This document shows, piece after piece, positions 18,835 through 27,645 of a DNA stretch of 64,000 nucleotides. The notes beneath the pieces were generated by a model. The model was not told the origin of the DNA. It saw nothing but the letters and a program-made list of their open reading frames with translations, and did no database searches. The position numbers were made by a program, and so were the translations under genes. The first letter of the stretch is position 1. Every line of letters begins with the position of its first letter. The stretch comes from Geoglobus acetivorans (lineage in GTDB: Archaea > Halobacteriota > Archaeoglobi > Archaeoglobales > Archaeoglobaceae): positions 186,001 to 250,000 of the forward strand of contig NZ_CP009552.1 in assembly GCF_000789255.1 (NCBI RefSeq), in the 5' to 3' direction.

Positions 18835-19470
18835 ATGGCCAGAACCACCATCCTAACAAAGCCAATCATATTACTCGGAGAAGGAAAAGACGAGGAATTG
18901 TTCCTTAGGGCTTTGATAGAATACATGGGATTAGACGAATATATTCAGGTTCTGGAATATGGTGGCAAAAATAGACTACACCAGTTTATGAGAGCATTCG
19001 TGAACACAACAGGATTTAAGAACGTTAAAGCAATTGGTATTACGAGAGATGCTGATGATGACGGGTTTGAAAACGCGTTTAAGAGTGTTCGAAGTGCATT
19101 AGCTAGCGCCAACCTGCCAACGCCAGAAAGGCCCTTTGAAGTAGCCGGAAACAAACCGAAGGTGGCCATTATGATATTGCCAGACAACAGCTCGAATGGA
19201 AAGCTGGAGGACCTATGTCTGGAATCAGTAAAAAATGATCCTGCAATTGAATGCATAAATTCGTTTTTTCAATGTCTTAGTGAGAATAAAATCGAACAAA
19301 GAGATAAATCAAAAGCGAGAGTTCACGCATTTTTGGCTACGAGATACGAACCTGATAAAAGATTGGGCGAAGCTGCTAAAGCAGGATACTGGAATTTTGG
19401 CAGTCCTGCATTTAATGAGCTGCGCGGGTTTATCAGATTGCTTTCAGAATCCACAAAGACCATGGATTAA
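18835..19470 (+). CDS. DUF3226 TOPRIM-like protein
   Basis: 211 residues starting 2 nt after the ATPase gene. LLGEGKDEELFLRALIE gives the TOPRIM glutamate, ITRDADDDG supplies the Asp-x-Asp acidic motif, and VAIMILPDNSSNGKLEDL is typical of DUF3226. These are predicted metal-dependent nucleases or regulators of the OLD nuclease group. The close coupling to an AAA ATPase suggests that the two act together. In PARIS the equivalent pair is an AAA_15 ATPase with a DUF4435 TOPRIM protein. The defence role here is inferred. Confidence 0.8.
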   Translation: MARTTILTKPIILLGEGKDEELFLRALIEYMGLDEYIQVLEYGGKNRLHQFMRAFVNTTGFKNVKAIGITRDADDDGFENAFKSVRSALASANLPTPERPFEVAGNKPKVAIMILPDNSSNGKLEDLCLESVKNDPAIECINSFFQCLSENKIEQRDKSKARVHAFLATRYEPDKRLGEAAKAGYWNFGSPAFNELRGFIRLLSESTKTMD

Positions 19471-19507
19471 AAAAGCCGAGGTCATAAGAATGTCCGGGGT
19501 GTCCTGA

Positions 19508-20788
19508 ATGCTCATCGCAAAAGACCCTGAAAAGCTCCAGAAAATGCTGATCTCAAAGATAATTGACGAGAACCGGAAATTCTCGTCTAAATACGGGACA
19601 GAACTGAGAGGAAAGCCCCAGCTTGTTATTTCTGAAAACCCGGCTTCAGACTTTGAGCCGGATTCAAGCGGCTGGAGAGCCTGTGGAGAAACGTATTCAG
19701 AAAGAGTTGAGGACTGCATCAGTGATGCGATAGAGAAGCTTAAAAAGGTTCCATACTCCCGAAGAGTCTCAATCCCCGTTTGGAGACCAAAAGACCACCT
19801 GTGTGATACGCCCCCGGCAATAACAGAGATAAGTCTCCTTTACGCAGATGGCAGGCTGCATGCTACAGCATTTTTCAGGTCTCTTGATGCCGTAAACTAC
19901 TTCATGCCAAATTTCAGCTTTGTCAGCCATGTTCTGGAAGAGGTCTCCGGAAATGCCGGTTTCGAAGCCGGAAGCGTGGCGATGCTGATCTCGATCCCCC
20001 ACATTTACGAGAGAGACGTTGACAGGGTGAGCAGAAGACAGTACACAGAAATTTTCGGATTTCACAAGCTCGGCACTCATATAGTGGAGGATTACCTGTC
20101 TTCCGCCTGGCATTCAGCCCTTGAAAACATCTACTACAATGGGGACGCAAAAAGGACGGAGTGGGGCGAGCTTTTCGAAGGACAGGAAGAGAGCAGATAC
20201 ATCCACAGAATGTTCATAGAAGTGAAGAATCCGGAAGAGAACCAGATACACGACAAGGCACCGTTCACGAAAAAGTATGGTGTTGAGTATGCCCACGACT
20301 ACGTCATTCATGCGGGTGCAATAGACAGAGAGGTTAGAGAAAACATACTCAGGGAAGGGGAAACATACACCTATGCTGAGAGGGCAAGATACTGCGAGAA
20401 AGACGATGTAAGAGTCGACCAGCTGTACACCGTAATACAGAAACTGAAAGAGAGACAAAGCAGGAGAGATTGCTACATAGGAATTTCAAGACCATGGGAC
20501 ATCACGAGCGATGAGCCGCCATGTCTGAGGGGGTATCAGTTCGGGGTCAATGAAACATTTTTCGGACTGTTTTACATGCGTTCAAACGATGCCTACGGGG
20601 CCATGCATGCAAACATGTTTGCATTCAACCTGCTTACCAGATATCTCGCAGAGATGTGCGGGTTCGACAGTCACAGATACTACCACTTCGCTCTTGACGC
20701 CCACATCTATGGAGAATTCATAGAATCTGTAAGAGAGATACTCGAACCGGAAACTCCGGGATACATTGACATGATTGAAAAAAGATGA
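19508..20788 (+). CDS. Tandem thymidylate-synthase-fold protein
   Basis: 426 residues holding two TS-like halves. C-half: SRR (318-320), Cys339 in EPPC, RSND (358-361), Asn369 and LDAHIY. Spacing matches E. coli ThyA (R127, C146, R166, D169, N177, H207/Y209) within one residue. N-half: SRR (84-86), RSLD (124-127), Asn135 and PHIY at the same spacing, but Ala104 replaces the Cys. ThyA is a homodimer whose sites take arginines from the partner, so this looks like a fused pseudo-dimer with one Cys site. It may make dTMP or modify another pyrimidine nucleotide. It lies 37 nt after the AAA/DUF3226 pair, but its GC is higher. Confidence 0.8.
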   Translation: MLIAKDPEKLQKMLISKIIDENRKFSSKYGTELRGKPQLVISENPASDFEPDSSGWRACGETYSERVEDCISDAIEKLKKVPYSRRVSIPVWRPKDHLCDTPPAITEISLLYADGRLHATAFFRSLDAVNYFMPNFSFVSHVLEEVSGNAGFEAGSVAMLISIPHIYERDVDRVSRRQYTEIFGFHKLGTHIVEDYLSSAWHSALENIYYNGDAKRTEWGELFEGQEESRYIHRMFIEVKNPEENQIHDKAPFTKKYGVEYAHDYVIHAGAIDREVRENILREGETYTYAERARYCEKDDVRVDQLYTVIQKLKERQSRRDCYIGISRPWDITSDEPPCLRGYQFGVNETFFGLFYMRSNDAYGAMHANMFAFNLLTRYLAEMCGFDSHRYYHFALDAHIYGEFIESVREILEPETPGYIDMIEKR

Positions 20789-20794
20789 ATCAGC

Positions 20795-22093
20795 TTACTG
20801 GACCTTTTCCCATTTGTAAAGTTCCACAATCTCAGCAAGAGTTCTTCCCTTGTCCTCTATCTCGCCCCTGATTCTCTCCTCATGTTTTTTGACCTCAAGT
20901 GCCCTTCTTGCAATCTCATACGCCCTTTCCTTAGGTATCACCATCACTCCATTGTCGTCAGCAACAATCCAGTCACCGGGGTTGACCTCAATCCCGCCAC
21001 ATTCAACTTTCACGTTAATCTCTCCAAATCCCTTTGGCTCACCGGCATTGGGAACCTCTCTTTTTGCGAAGATCGGATAGCCGAGTTCCCTGATATCGTC
21101 CACATCCCTCACAGCACCATCAATGATTACCCCTTCAATCCCCTTGTTTATGCAGCTCCTTGTTGCAAGCTCACCCCACACTGCCGCATTGTCTCCCGAA
21201 ACCTTTATGACGATCACATCTCCCTTTCCAGCAACATCTATTGCCTCGACTGGCTTTGCCCAGTCACCATCAAAGGCGCTGACAGTTACGGCCTTACCCA
21301 CAATCTTCTTTCCCCTCACGACAGGGTGCACGTCTCTCATGGCCCTTGCCCTGTGCATCGCATCGCTGATATTGGGCGTGGAGACCCTCATCAGAATTTT
21401 CCTTATTTCCTCGTCAAGCTCTCTTTTCCTCAATTCCACCTTCTTTCCGCTTTTCCATGCATTATCCACTGCCGCCCTAACCTTCCTTGCAGACTCCACA
21501 ACATTTCTTGACTTCGTTATATTGCTGCCCACAATAACTATGCTTGCGCCCAGAGAAACGCAGTTTGCAGCCTTTTCAGCATCCAGACCGCCTGCTGCCG
21601 CAACAGGGATGCTGACCTCGTTCGCAACACTTGAGAGGATTTCGAGAGGATCCATACCCTTCATCTGCTGGTCTATTCCAACATGCACGTTTATGTAATC
21701 CACACCGAGCTCCTCAAGCTCTTTCGCCCTTTCAACCGGGTCGGGGACGTTTATCATGTCCACCATAATCTCGGAGCCGTACTTTCTTGCTGCCCTGATT
21801 GCCTCCTGGATCGTGGAATTGTCGCTCAGTGCAAGGATTATCACAATGTCAGCCCCACTTTTTGCAGCCATCTCCACCTCGACATTTCCGGTATCAATGG
21901 TCTTCATGTCGGCAAGAGTTTTCACCCTGAACCTCTTCTTGATCTCCCTTATAGAATCCATCCCCTCGCTCTTAATGAGGGGTGTACCCACCTCAAGCCA
22001 GTCGGCACCACCTTCAAGAGCCTCTCCTGCTATCTCAACAGCTCTTTTTAACTCAACAAGGTCAAGAGCAACCTGAAGTATGGGCTTATCCAT
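20795..22093 (-). CDS. hps: Fused 3-hexulose-6-phosphate synthase / RraA-like protein
   Basis: 432 residues. Residues 1 to about 215 are hexulose-phosphate synthase of the OMP decarboxylase superfamily: ALDLVE at the start, the DMKTIDTG catalytic motif and GADIVIILA. In archaea this enzyme runs in reverse, supplying ribulose 5-phosphate for nucleotides, or fixes formaldehyde. Residues about 230-432 are RraA-like ([26 protein letters not shown]), a fold that includes HMG aldolases and RNase E inhibitors. The fusion is known in archaea; the role of the second domain is unclear. Convergent with the TS-like gene. Confidence 0.9.
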   Translation of the reverse strand: MDKPILQVALDLVELKRAVEIAGEALEGGADWLEVGTPLIKSEGMDSIREIKKRFRVKTLADMKTIDTGNVEVEMAAKSGADIVIILALSDNSTIQEAIRAARKYGSEIMVDMINVPDPVERAKELEELGVDYINVHVGIDQQMKGMDPLEILSSVANEVSIPVAAAGGLDAEKAANCVSLGASIVIVGSNITKSRNVVESARKVRAAVDNAWKSGKKVELRKRELDEEIRKILMRVSTPNISDAMHRARAMRDVHPVVRGKKIVGKAVTVSAFDGDWAKPVEAIDVAGKGDVIVIKVSGDNAAVWGELATRSCINKGIEGVIIDGAVRDVDDIRELGYPIFAKREVPNAGEPKGFGEINVKVECGGIEVNPGDWIVADDNGVMVIPKERAYEIARRALEVKKHEERIRGEIEDKGRTLAEIVELYKWEKVQ

Positions 22094-22134
22094 GATTTCT
22101 TTTCCCCGGAGAAGTATTTAACGTTGATGGGGTT

Positions 22135-22563
22135 GTGGAGGTGAAGCTTTTAAATCCTGGTCAGATTCTCTGGCTCATGAACATTTCATACCACGGACCT
22201 GCAGTTATTGACGATCCTGAAAAATTTGAGTTCCGGGATTTTGTCAGAAACGCTGTTGGTCTCGAGGTTCAGAGGGTGTTCTATTTCAATAAAAGGCTGT
22301 ATATTGTGGATTTTGAAACCCTCCACGGCATTGTGGAAGACAAATTCATAGTCGTGGAAATCATAACATACTCGGCGTTTACTGAAGTAGACGGATACAG
22401 AAGATGGATCATCTACCACAACCATGACGACAGCTGCGAATACACCGACAGGGTGAACATGCTCAGGGGAGATACGACGATAATCCCCGTTGTCAAGACG
22501 GGAGATAGATTCGTCAGAAAACTGGAAGAGCAGATAGAAAAGGGCAGGTTCAGAACTCAGTAG
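22135..22563 (+). CDS. Hypothetical protein
   Basis: 142 residues from GTG 22135, divergent from hps and overlapping the 3' end of the next minus-strand gene by 7 nt. Mixed alpha/beta composition with no membrane or signal segment. A histidine-rich patch (IIYHNHDDSCEY) lies near residue 100 and might bind metal. I do not recognise the family. Confidence 0.6.
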   Translation: MEVKLLNPGQILWLMNISYHGPAVIDDPEKFEFRDFVRNAVGLEVQRVFYFNKRLYIVDFETLHGIVEDKFIVVEIITYSAFTEVDGYRRWIIYHNHDDSCEYTDRVNMLRGDTTIIPVVKTGDRFVRKLEEQIEKGRFRTQ

Positions 22564-23735
22564 AGGATTGCGGGAAGAATTATTGCACCCATGCAGTGGA
22601 TTCTCCTCACCCTGAATAAAAGTGTGAGCATCCCGATTGCAGATGCAACAGAAAATACTGCAATCCCCTCAAAGCCGGTGAAGTATAGAACAACGAGGAC
22701 CAGAAATGCAATCACTGACCTCGATAGCTTTGATGGACTTACCCTGCTGAAAAGACCCATAGCCGGAACCGAGATCAGCAGAGAAAACGCCATGGCTGCA
22801 AAAGAGGCGGACAGAGCCAGTATGGGCAAATAACCATAGTTTTCAGGAGATGTGAAGTAAAGGAAAGCGTCTGCAGTTCCGCTCCTGACTCTACCTGCTG
22901 ATTGCAGAATTGCAAAATTCAGGATCGTGTTTGCAGTATTCGCAGAGCTTATCGAGGCTATGTACCTTTTCTCATCATCCCCTCGCCCAACAGATATTGC
23001 CGTTGCCACGCCGGAACTTATTCCCGGAAAAAGCGAGACAAAAAGACCCGAAACCGTTCCCCTCAGGACGTTTTTAAATTCCGGAAGAACGAATTTAATC
23101 CTCTGATCAGGAATGCCCTCAGAATTCATCCCTGCGACGAGGGTTGGAAAGGCAAAAAGGCCGGTTAGAATAGGGAAGAGCATGGAAATACCTTCGGAAT
23201 AGAAATACCTCAGCGAAATAATGCCTGTAACGCCTGAAAGCAGAAACACAACCGCTGCCAAAAACCTCTTTTTCCACTTTGCGAGACTGCCGCCAAATCC
23301 ATCATCTTCAAGGAGGATCAGGTATGCTGTAACAGCGATTAAAACAGGGGTCGTGAGGGGTGAGACGTCTGCGGATTTACCTGCCAGCAGAATGATGTAG
23401 TAAACCGGAACGCATAACAGAGACGAAAGAAAGCTCGAAACAGCTGAAATGGATATTGCTGCAAATCCATCACCATCAAGAACCATTCTGTGAGCGGGAA
23501 ATACTGCAAGCGAAGTATCTTCGTCAGGCACGCCGACGAAAACGGCCGGAATTATGCTGACCACAGAATAGACGGCTGAAGAGACGAAGATCATTATCGC
23601 AATCTCACTACCAGTAAAACGGGCAGAGAACAGAGAAGATGCCCCAAGAATTAACGCCGAAAAAGTATTTGGGTGTATTCCAGGTACAAGTCCGGCAATC
23701 ACTCCGAGTATGAATCCCAGTAGCTCTGGAGCCAT
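22557..23735 (-). CDS. TctA-like (DUF112) membrane protein
   Basis: 392 residues, about ten membrane segments. The two signature loops of TctA-type permeases are visible: GVIAGLVPGIHPNTF near the N-terminus and SGLFVSLFPGISSGVAT in the middle, showing the family's internal duplication. Bacterial TctA works with TctB and a periplasmic binding protein to import citrate-like acids; no such partners are encoded here, as is usual in archaea. It overlaps the upstream recombinase-like gene by 37 nt. Confidence 0.85.
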   Translation of the reverse strand: MAPELLGFILGVIAGLVPGIHPNTFSALILGASSLFSARFTGSEIAIMIFVSSAVYSVVSIIPAVFVGVPDEDTSLAVFPAHRMVLDGDGFAAISISAVSSFLSSLLCVPVYYIILLAGKSADVSPLTTPVLIAVTAYLILLEDDGFGGSLAKWKKRFLAAVVFLLSGVTGIISLRYFYSEGISMLFPILTGLFAFPTLVAGMNSEGIPDQRIKFVLPEFKNVLRGTVSGLFVSLFPGISSGVATAISVGRGDDEKRYIASISSANTANTILNFAILQSAGRVRSGTADAFLYFTSPENYGYLPILALSASFAAMAFSLLISVPAMGLFSRVSPSKLSRSVIAFLVLVVLYFTGFEGIAVFSVASAIGMLTLLFRVRRIHCMGAIILPAILY

Positions 23736-24367
23736 TTTCTGCCAATAAGTTTCTCGATTCTCTCCTCGTCCTCACCACTAACCTCAGACATTTTCGAAAC
23801 GCTCATCCCGTGCCTCTCCGCCAGCATGTGGAAGTAGTCTGAGGCAACATCATCTTCATCAATATCCCACATGCCGGAGAACATGGGATGGCATTCTTCC
23901 ATGAACTCAACCAGCTCCTCAAAGTCCATCTCAAAAATATCACCAATGGTTTTTCCAAGGAGATTATCTGCGAGAAGCTCCATCAGAGCCTCTCTGAGGC
24001 TGTGAAGAGTATAGCGACTGTTTTCTGGAGAGTATTTTCCAATTATGGAATCAATCTCCTCAGTACTGTAGCTGAATACCCTATCTTTCCCACCCAGACT
24101 GGCAGAAATATTTCTGAGGATTGTGTAGGTTCCACCATCAACGGGAACTTTTCTGCTTTTTCCCGGCTTTCTCAAATATACTGCATAGATTTCTCTCCCG
24201 TTGCGACTCGAAGCAGAAATGTCTCTTTTAGTCAGGTTCTGGATTTCCTCAACATCTGCAAGGGTGGAAAGTACGAGCCTGATCAGCGCATGTTCAACAT
24301 CATTTTTCCTGGAGGCCACATTTATGTACTGCAGATCTTCCTCAATCTCCACAAGTCTGTAAGACAT
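23699..24367 (-). CDS. Tyrosine-recombinase-like protein, probably non-catalytic
   Basis: 222 residues from ATG 24367 (the frame opens at 24382). The middle follows the layout of a tyrosine recombinase: LADVEEIQNLTKRDI where the first catalytic Arg usually lies (no Arg seen), then a beta hairpin with RKPGKSRKVPVD, VFSYSTEEIDSII and YTLHSLREALMELL, which matches the HxLR box. No clear nucleophilic Tyr follows at the expected spacing. The C-terminal 90 residues are acidic and unlike integrases. Possibly a domesticated DNA-binding derivative. It sits in a tight unit with the TctA-like gene. Confidence 0.45.
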   Translation of the reverse strand: MSYRLVEIEEDLQYINVASRKNDVEHALIRLVLSTLADVEEIQNLTKRDISASSRNGREIYAVYLRKPGKSRKVPVDGGTYTILRNISASLGGKDRVFSYSTEEIDSIIGKYSPENSRYTLHSLREALMELLADNLLGKTIGDIFEMDFEELVEFMEECHPMFSGMWDIDEDDVASDYFHMLAERHGMSVSKMSEVSGEDEERIEKLIGRKWLQSYWDSYSE

Positions 24368-24401
24368 CGCGGATAAAAACATTAAAACAGTTATTAAAAT
24401 T

Positions 24402-24674
24402 TTGGATGTGAAACATCCTGCACTGATTCAACTGAGAGGAAATGTTAAAAAGCTTGAGAGATTTATAGAAAAACTGGAAGGTGTTGAGATAGTGGAGAAT
24501 AAATACGGAATGGATATCTATTTTGAAGATGTCAACGATGCGAGACAGGCGCTATCGAAAATAAAAAAGCTGGCAAAAGTGAAAATAAAATCAAGCACGA
24601 AATACGCGGGTTTGAGAAGGGGGCGAGTTAGATGGTTTTTTACATACTCTGTGAGGCTCGAAAATGAAGATTGA
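24402..24674 (+). CDS. Small basic protein, unknown function
   Basis: 90 residues from TTG 24402, or 88 from GTG 24408. An alternating helix/strand pattern (KLERFIEKLEGVEIVENKYG, then DARQALSKIKKL) suggests a ferredoxin-like fold; the end is basic (AGLRRGRVRWFFTYSV), fitting nucleic acid binding. It has a vague likeness to an archaeal NMD3 module. It overlaps the TPD nuclease gene by 11 nt, so the two proteins are probably made together. Confidence 0.55.
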   Translation: MDVKHPALIQLRGNVKKLERFIEKLEGVEIVENKYGMDIYFEDVNDARQALSKIKKLAKVKIKSSTKYAGLRRGRVRWFFTYSVRLENED

Positions 24675-25620
24675 TGAATACTTTATGCTGAAAAAAGACC
24701 TGAAAGGCTTCAGAGATTTCAGCAAGTACGAACAGACATATCCAAGAGGAACACTATTTGGAATTCTGCTGCAAAAAAGAATAGACAATGTCAAAAGAAG
24801 ATACGGCGATTACACCTCAAGGCTTCCAGAACTTGCAAACCACTGGGAAAAGAACAAGGAGATTCCCGGGTGGCTGAGATTGCCACCAATCATGAGAATA
24901 AAACTCCTGATGAAAGCACTCGGCATGAGCAAAAAGGAGATTCTCAAGCAATTCTCCAACCCGGAGAACAGCGAGTTCGAAGATCTGGTATGGTCCGCGA
25001 TATACAAGGATTTCATATACTCTCCAATAGCTGTCAGAAACCAGTTCGCAAGAGGGAGGGTCGGAGAGCTGATAATCAGGGACTACCTGGAAAGTCAGGG
25101 AATTGAGTTCAAGGATGAGAAACAGCTTAGACCTGCAAAAAAAACTCCCGATTTCTACATTGAAGACCAGCTTGAGATTGACGGCAGAGTTATTAAATGG
25201 ATAGAAAGCAAAGCGCTTTTCGGAGATTACCGAACACACAAACTATACTCAAAGAAACAGTACCTGCCATATCTCGAAATGTATGGGGACGGTGTCGTGA
25301 TATACTGGCTGGGCAAACTGGACAACCTCGAATCACATGCAATGCTTAAGGACTACAGCTTCATCCAGAGCAAGTCGAAATTCTTTCTATTGGACATGAA
25401 GGTTTTTCTCGCCAATAAAAACGAAGAGGAACATGCAGAAGCTCTCGGCGCCAGTGTTTATCAGTGGGATGTGGAAGAAGATGTGAAAACCAAGGCCTTC
25501 CTTGACGAAACCCTCAAGCTCTTTGACTCCATAGAGAGAAATATAATCGTAACTGGCTGGAACAGGAGTTTAAGGACTATTCTCCGAAACATGGGCCTGA
25601 TTCCGGTGGTTCTCAAGTAA
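24664..25620 (+). CDS. TPD-motif nuclease-like protein (C15orf41/CDIN1 homolog)
   Basis: 318 residues. An N-terminal helical half (about 1-125) precedes a restriction-endonuclease-like domain: GRVGELIIRDYLESQGI, then KKTPDFYIEDQL with the TPD motif and KWIESKALFGD with ExK. This matches the TPD family, whose human member CDIN1 (C15orf41) is mutated in congenital dyserythropoietic anaemia type I. The active-site layout Asp...Glu-x-Lys is complete, so catalysis is plausible; the substrate is unknown. It overlaps the upstream small basic protein gene. Confidence 0.8.
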   Translation: MKIDEYFMLKKDLKGFRDFSKYEQTYPRGTLFGILLQKRIDNVKRRYGDYTSRLPELANHWEKNKEIPGWLRLPPIMRIKLLMKALGMSKKEILKQFSNPENSEFEDLVWSAIYKDFIYSPIAVRNQFARGRVGELIIRDYLESQGIEFKDEKQLRPAKKTPDFYIEDQLEIDGRVIKWIESKALFGDYRTHKLYSKKQYLPYLEMYGDGVVIYWLGKLDNLESHAMLKDYSFIQSKSKFFLLDMKVFLANKNEEEHAEALGASVYQWDVEEDVKTKAFLDETLKLFDSIERNIIVTGWNRSLRTILRNMGLIPVVLK

Positions 25621-25707
25621 AAAACTGCCAATATCGGTTCATATAACTTTTTAAAAACCCCATCTACAACAAAGCTTATATAATGACACGAAAGTTACCT
25701 AATCTCA

Positions 25708-26244
25708 ATGTCGGTTATAGATGTGATCAAATCAGTGAAAAAAGGAGAAGATGTGCTGTTCATATATCCCGATAACGATGTTTTCCTTGCATTTTCAAAA
25801 TTAATAACGAAAACTTACGGTAAAGATGAGATAGGATGGTTCGTTTTCAATGAAATTGCCAAAAAAAGGCTTGAAAAACTGTTCAAGATCTTCAACAATG
25901 ACTTTTCAAACAAAATATACACCAGCTATGACGAAATAGACCGCAGATTTGTGATAGCCTACGGCTACCACTTCTATGCCATATCAAGCCATTTTTCAGA
26001 TGATGCGCTGATAAGGCTGATCCTGGACGATGATATAAGCCTGTTCTGCTTTATCTACGACAGAGTCGTGGAGGAAAAGAGAATTCTGGTTCTGAAAGAC
26101 CTTTTCGACTATGTTGTGGACATCAGGGAAAAAGAGGCCCCGCTTGATAAGGAATTCTTCTACAGGGTGAAGGCATACGTAATGCCACATATCGACCACT
26201 CGGCATACGTCAAAATTGATGAGAGATACAACCTGTTCGAGTGA
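25708..26244 (+). CDS. Hypothetical protein, paralog A
   Basis: 178 residues behind a clear TATA element (CTTATATAATG, about 25674-25684), about 30 nt before the start. It aligns along its length with the next gene (YPDNDVFLAFSK versus YPSNEVFLSVSK; GWFVFNEIAKKRLE versus GWLVFDELGKSRLE). Alternating beta/alpha pattern recalls a RecA/KaiC-like core but no Walker motif is present. Function unknown. Confidence 0.6.
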   Translation: MSVIDVIKSVKKGEDVLFIYPDNDVFLAFSKLITKTYGKDEIGWFVFNEIAKKRLEKLFKIFNNDFSNKIYTSYDEIDRRFVIAYGYHFYAISSHFSDDALIRLILDDDISLFCFIYDRVVEEKRILVLKDLFDYVVDIREKEAPLDKEFFYRVKAYVMPHIDHSAYVKIDERYNLFE

Positions 26245-26296
26245 GCTGGCTGGCAGAGCGATTAAGGTAAATTATTTAAAATTAACAAAGGTCAGA

Positions 26297-26845
26297 ATGT
26301 ACATGGATCTGTCCGAATTCCTGCACACTCGTGAGAACGAAAAAATACTGATCAGCTATCCATCAAACGAGGTATTCTTATCCGTTTCAAAGACGATAGC
26401 AGATGCCAAGGGCCGTGAAAAGCTTGGCTGGCTTGTTTTCGATGAACTGGGAAAAAGCAGGCTGGAAACATTTTTCGAGAAATTTATGCCATACGCTCCG
26501 GAGTTCCCCGGGAAAATTTTCAAGAACATTGATACGCTGGAAAATGGCATTGAGACGATCTTCTGCTACGGTTTCCACTTCGCCAAACCAAAGTGTGGAA
26601 TAAAACCAGTTTTCAAACTAATCCTCCAGAAAGGCAGAACGATATATTTCTTCCTGCTCGAAAACTCCATTGAAGAGAAAGAAGAAGTGATAATAAAAGA
26701 CCTCTTTGACGCTATTGTAAAAATCGAAGAAAAGGACATTACTTTCGAGAAAAAATACACCTACTCGGTACGGGAATACGTGTTTCCATTCAGATATTTC
26801 TCAGGAACCTTCAGAATAGGCGAAGACTACAGCATACTGGAATAA
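26297..26845 (+). CDS. Hypothetical protein, paralog B
   Basis: 182 residues from ATG 26297, which follows AAAGGTCAG; the longer frame from 26216 overlaps paralog A and has no fitting ribosome site. It is a tandem duplicate of the preceding gene, with conserved YPSNEVF, GWLVFDELGKSRLE, YGFHF and VIIKDLFDAIV blocks, but well diverged, so the duplication is old. Again no nucleotide-binding motif. Function unknown. Confidence 0.6.
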   Translation: MYMDLSEFLHTRENEKILISYPSNEVFLSVSKTIADAKGREKLGWLVFDELGKSRLETFFEKFMPYAPEFPGKIFKNIDTLENGIETIFCYGFHFAKPKCGIKPVFKLILQKGRTIYFFLLENSIEEKEEVIIKDLFDAIVKIEEKDITFEKKYTYSVREYVFPFRYFSGTFRIGEDYSILE

Positions 26846-26883
26846 AATGCGAAATTTTTAATATTTAATGTTGACGTTAACTT

Positions 26884-27645
26884 ATGAAAGCATCGGAATT
26901 CAACCGTTTTGTTGAAAAATATATTCGTCCATCCACATACCCCATTGGGTTCAGGCTTGTGAAACATGAAGGAGAGGTTCCGGAAAAAGCCAGGCGATTT
27001 GAAGGCATAACAATATGTCAGGCCTACAACATGGCAAGGAGGTATAAATGGACGGTTTATTTTGATGCGAACACCATCTGCCCCATCGGACTTGTCGCCT
27101 ACGGGTTTTGTGAGGCAGATGAGCTTTACAGACGGGGTGAACTCGCATACGATGCAGGATACGCCTCAACGAAAGAGGCGGGAATTGAATTCGAAAATGC
27201 AGTTGCAAAGCTCAGAACAGGCGAATACTCAGGTGCCTTTGTTTTCCCTCTGGAAAGAGATGAGGCAGTACCGGATTTTGCCGTCATTTACGGAACCCCC
27301 GCCCAGATACTGAGGTTAATTCACTCTGTTCTCCACGAGAGAGGAGGGGCTTTCGAGACAAGAATACTGGGCAGAGCTGCCTGCAGCGAATATCTGGAAG
27401 CATTCATAGAGAAAAAACCAAGATTCGTTCTCCCATGCTATGGGGACAGGCTGTTCGGTCTGACTCAGGATGACGAAGTTGCTTTTGCATTTCCCTGGAG
27501 TATGGCGGAAGAGATAGCAAGGAACCTCGAAGCAACTCACAAACGGGGGATCAGATATCCTGTTCCAGCCACATCCCTCAGACTGAAGCTGAGCCTTCCG
27601 AAGAGCTATGAAGAATCCCTGAAGAATATGAAAAAATCAGATTAA
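26884..27645 (+). CDS. DUF169 family protein
   Basis: 253 residues. YPIGFRLV near the start, ITICQAYNMARR, the Cys-containing CPIGLVAYG region and LPCYGDRLFGL later are the conserved blocks of DUF169, a family common in anaerobic archaea and bacteria whose role is unknown. The two cysteines in CQAYN and CPIG could bind a metal or cluster. TATA (TTTTAATATTTAA) lies just upstream. It overlaps the convergent pdxT end by 9 nt. Confidence 0.75.
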   Translation: MKASEFNRFVEKYIRPSTYPIGFRLVKHEGEVPEKARRFEGITICQAYNMARRYKWTVYFDANTICPIGLVAYGFCEADELYRRGELAYDAGYASTKEAGIEFENAVAKLRTGEYSGAFVFPLERDEAVPDFAVIYGTPAQILRLIHSVLHERGGAFETRILGRAACSEYLEAFIEKKPRFVLPCYGDRLFGLTQDDEVAFAFPWSMAEEIARNLEATHKRGIRYPVPATSLRLKLSLPKSYEESLKNMKKSD

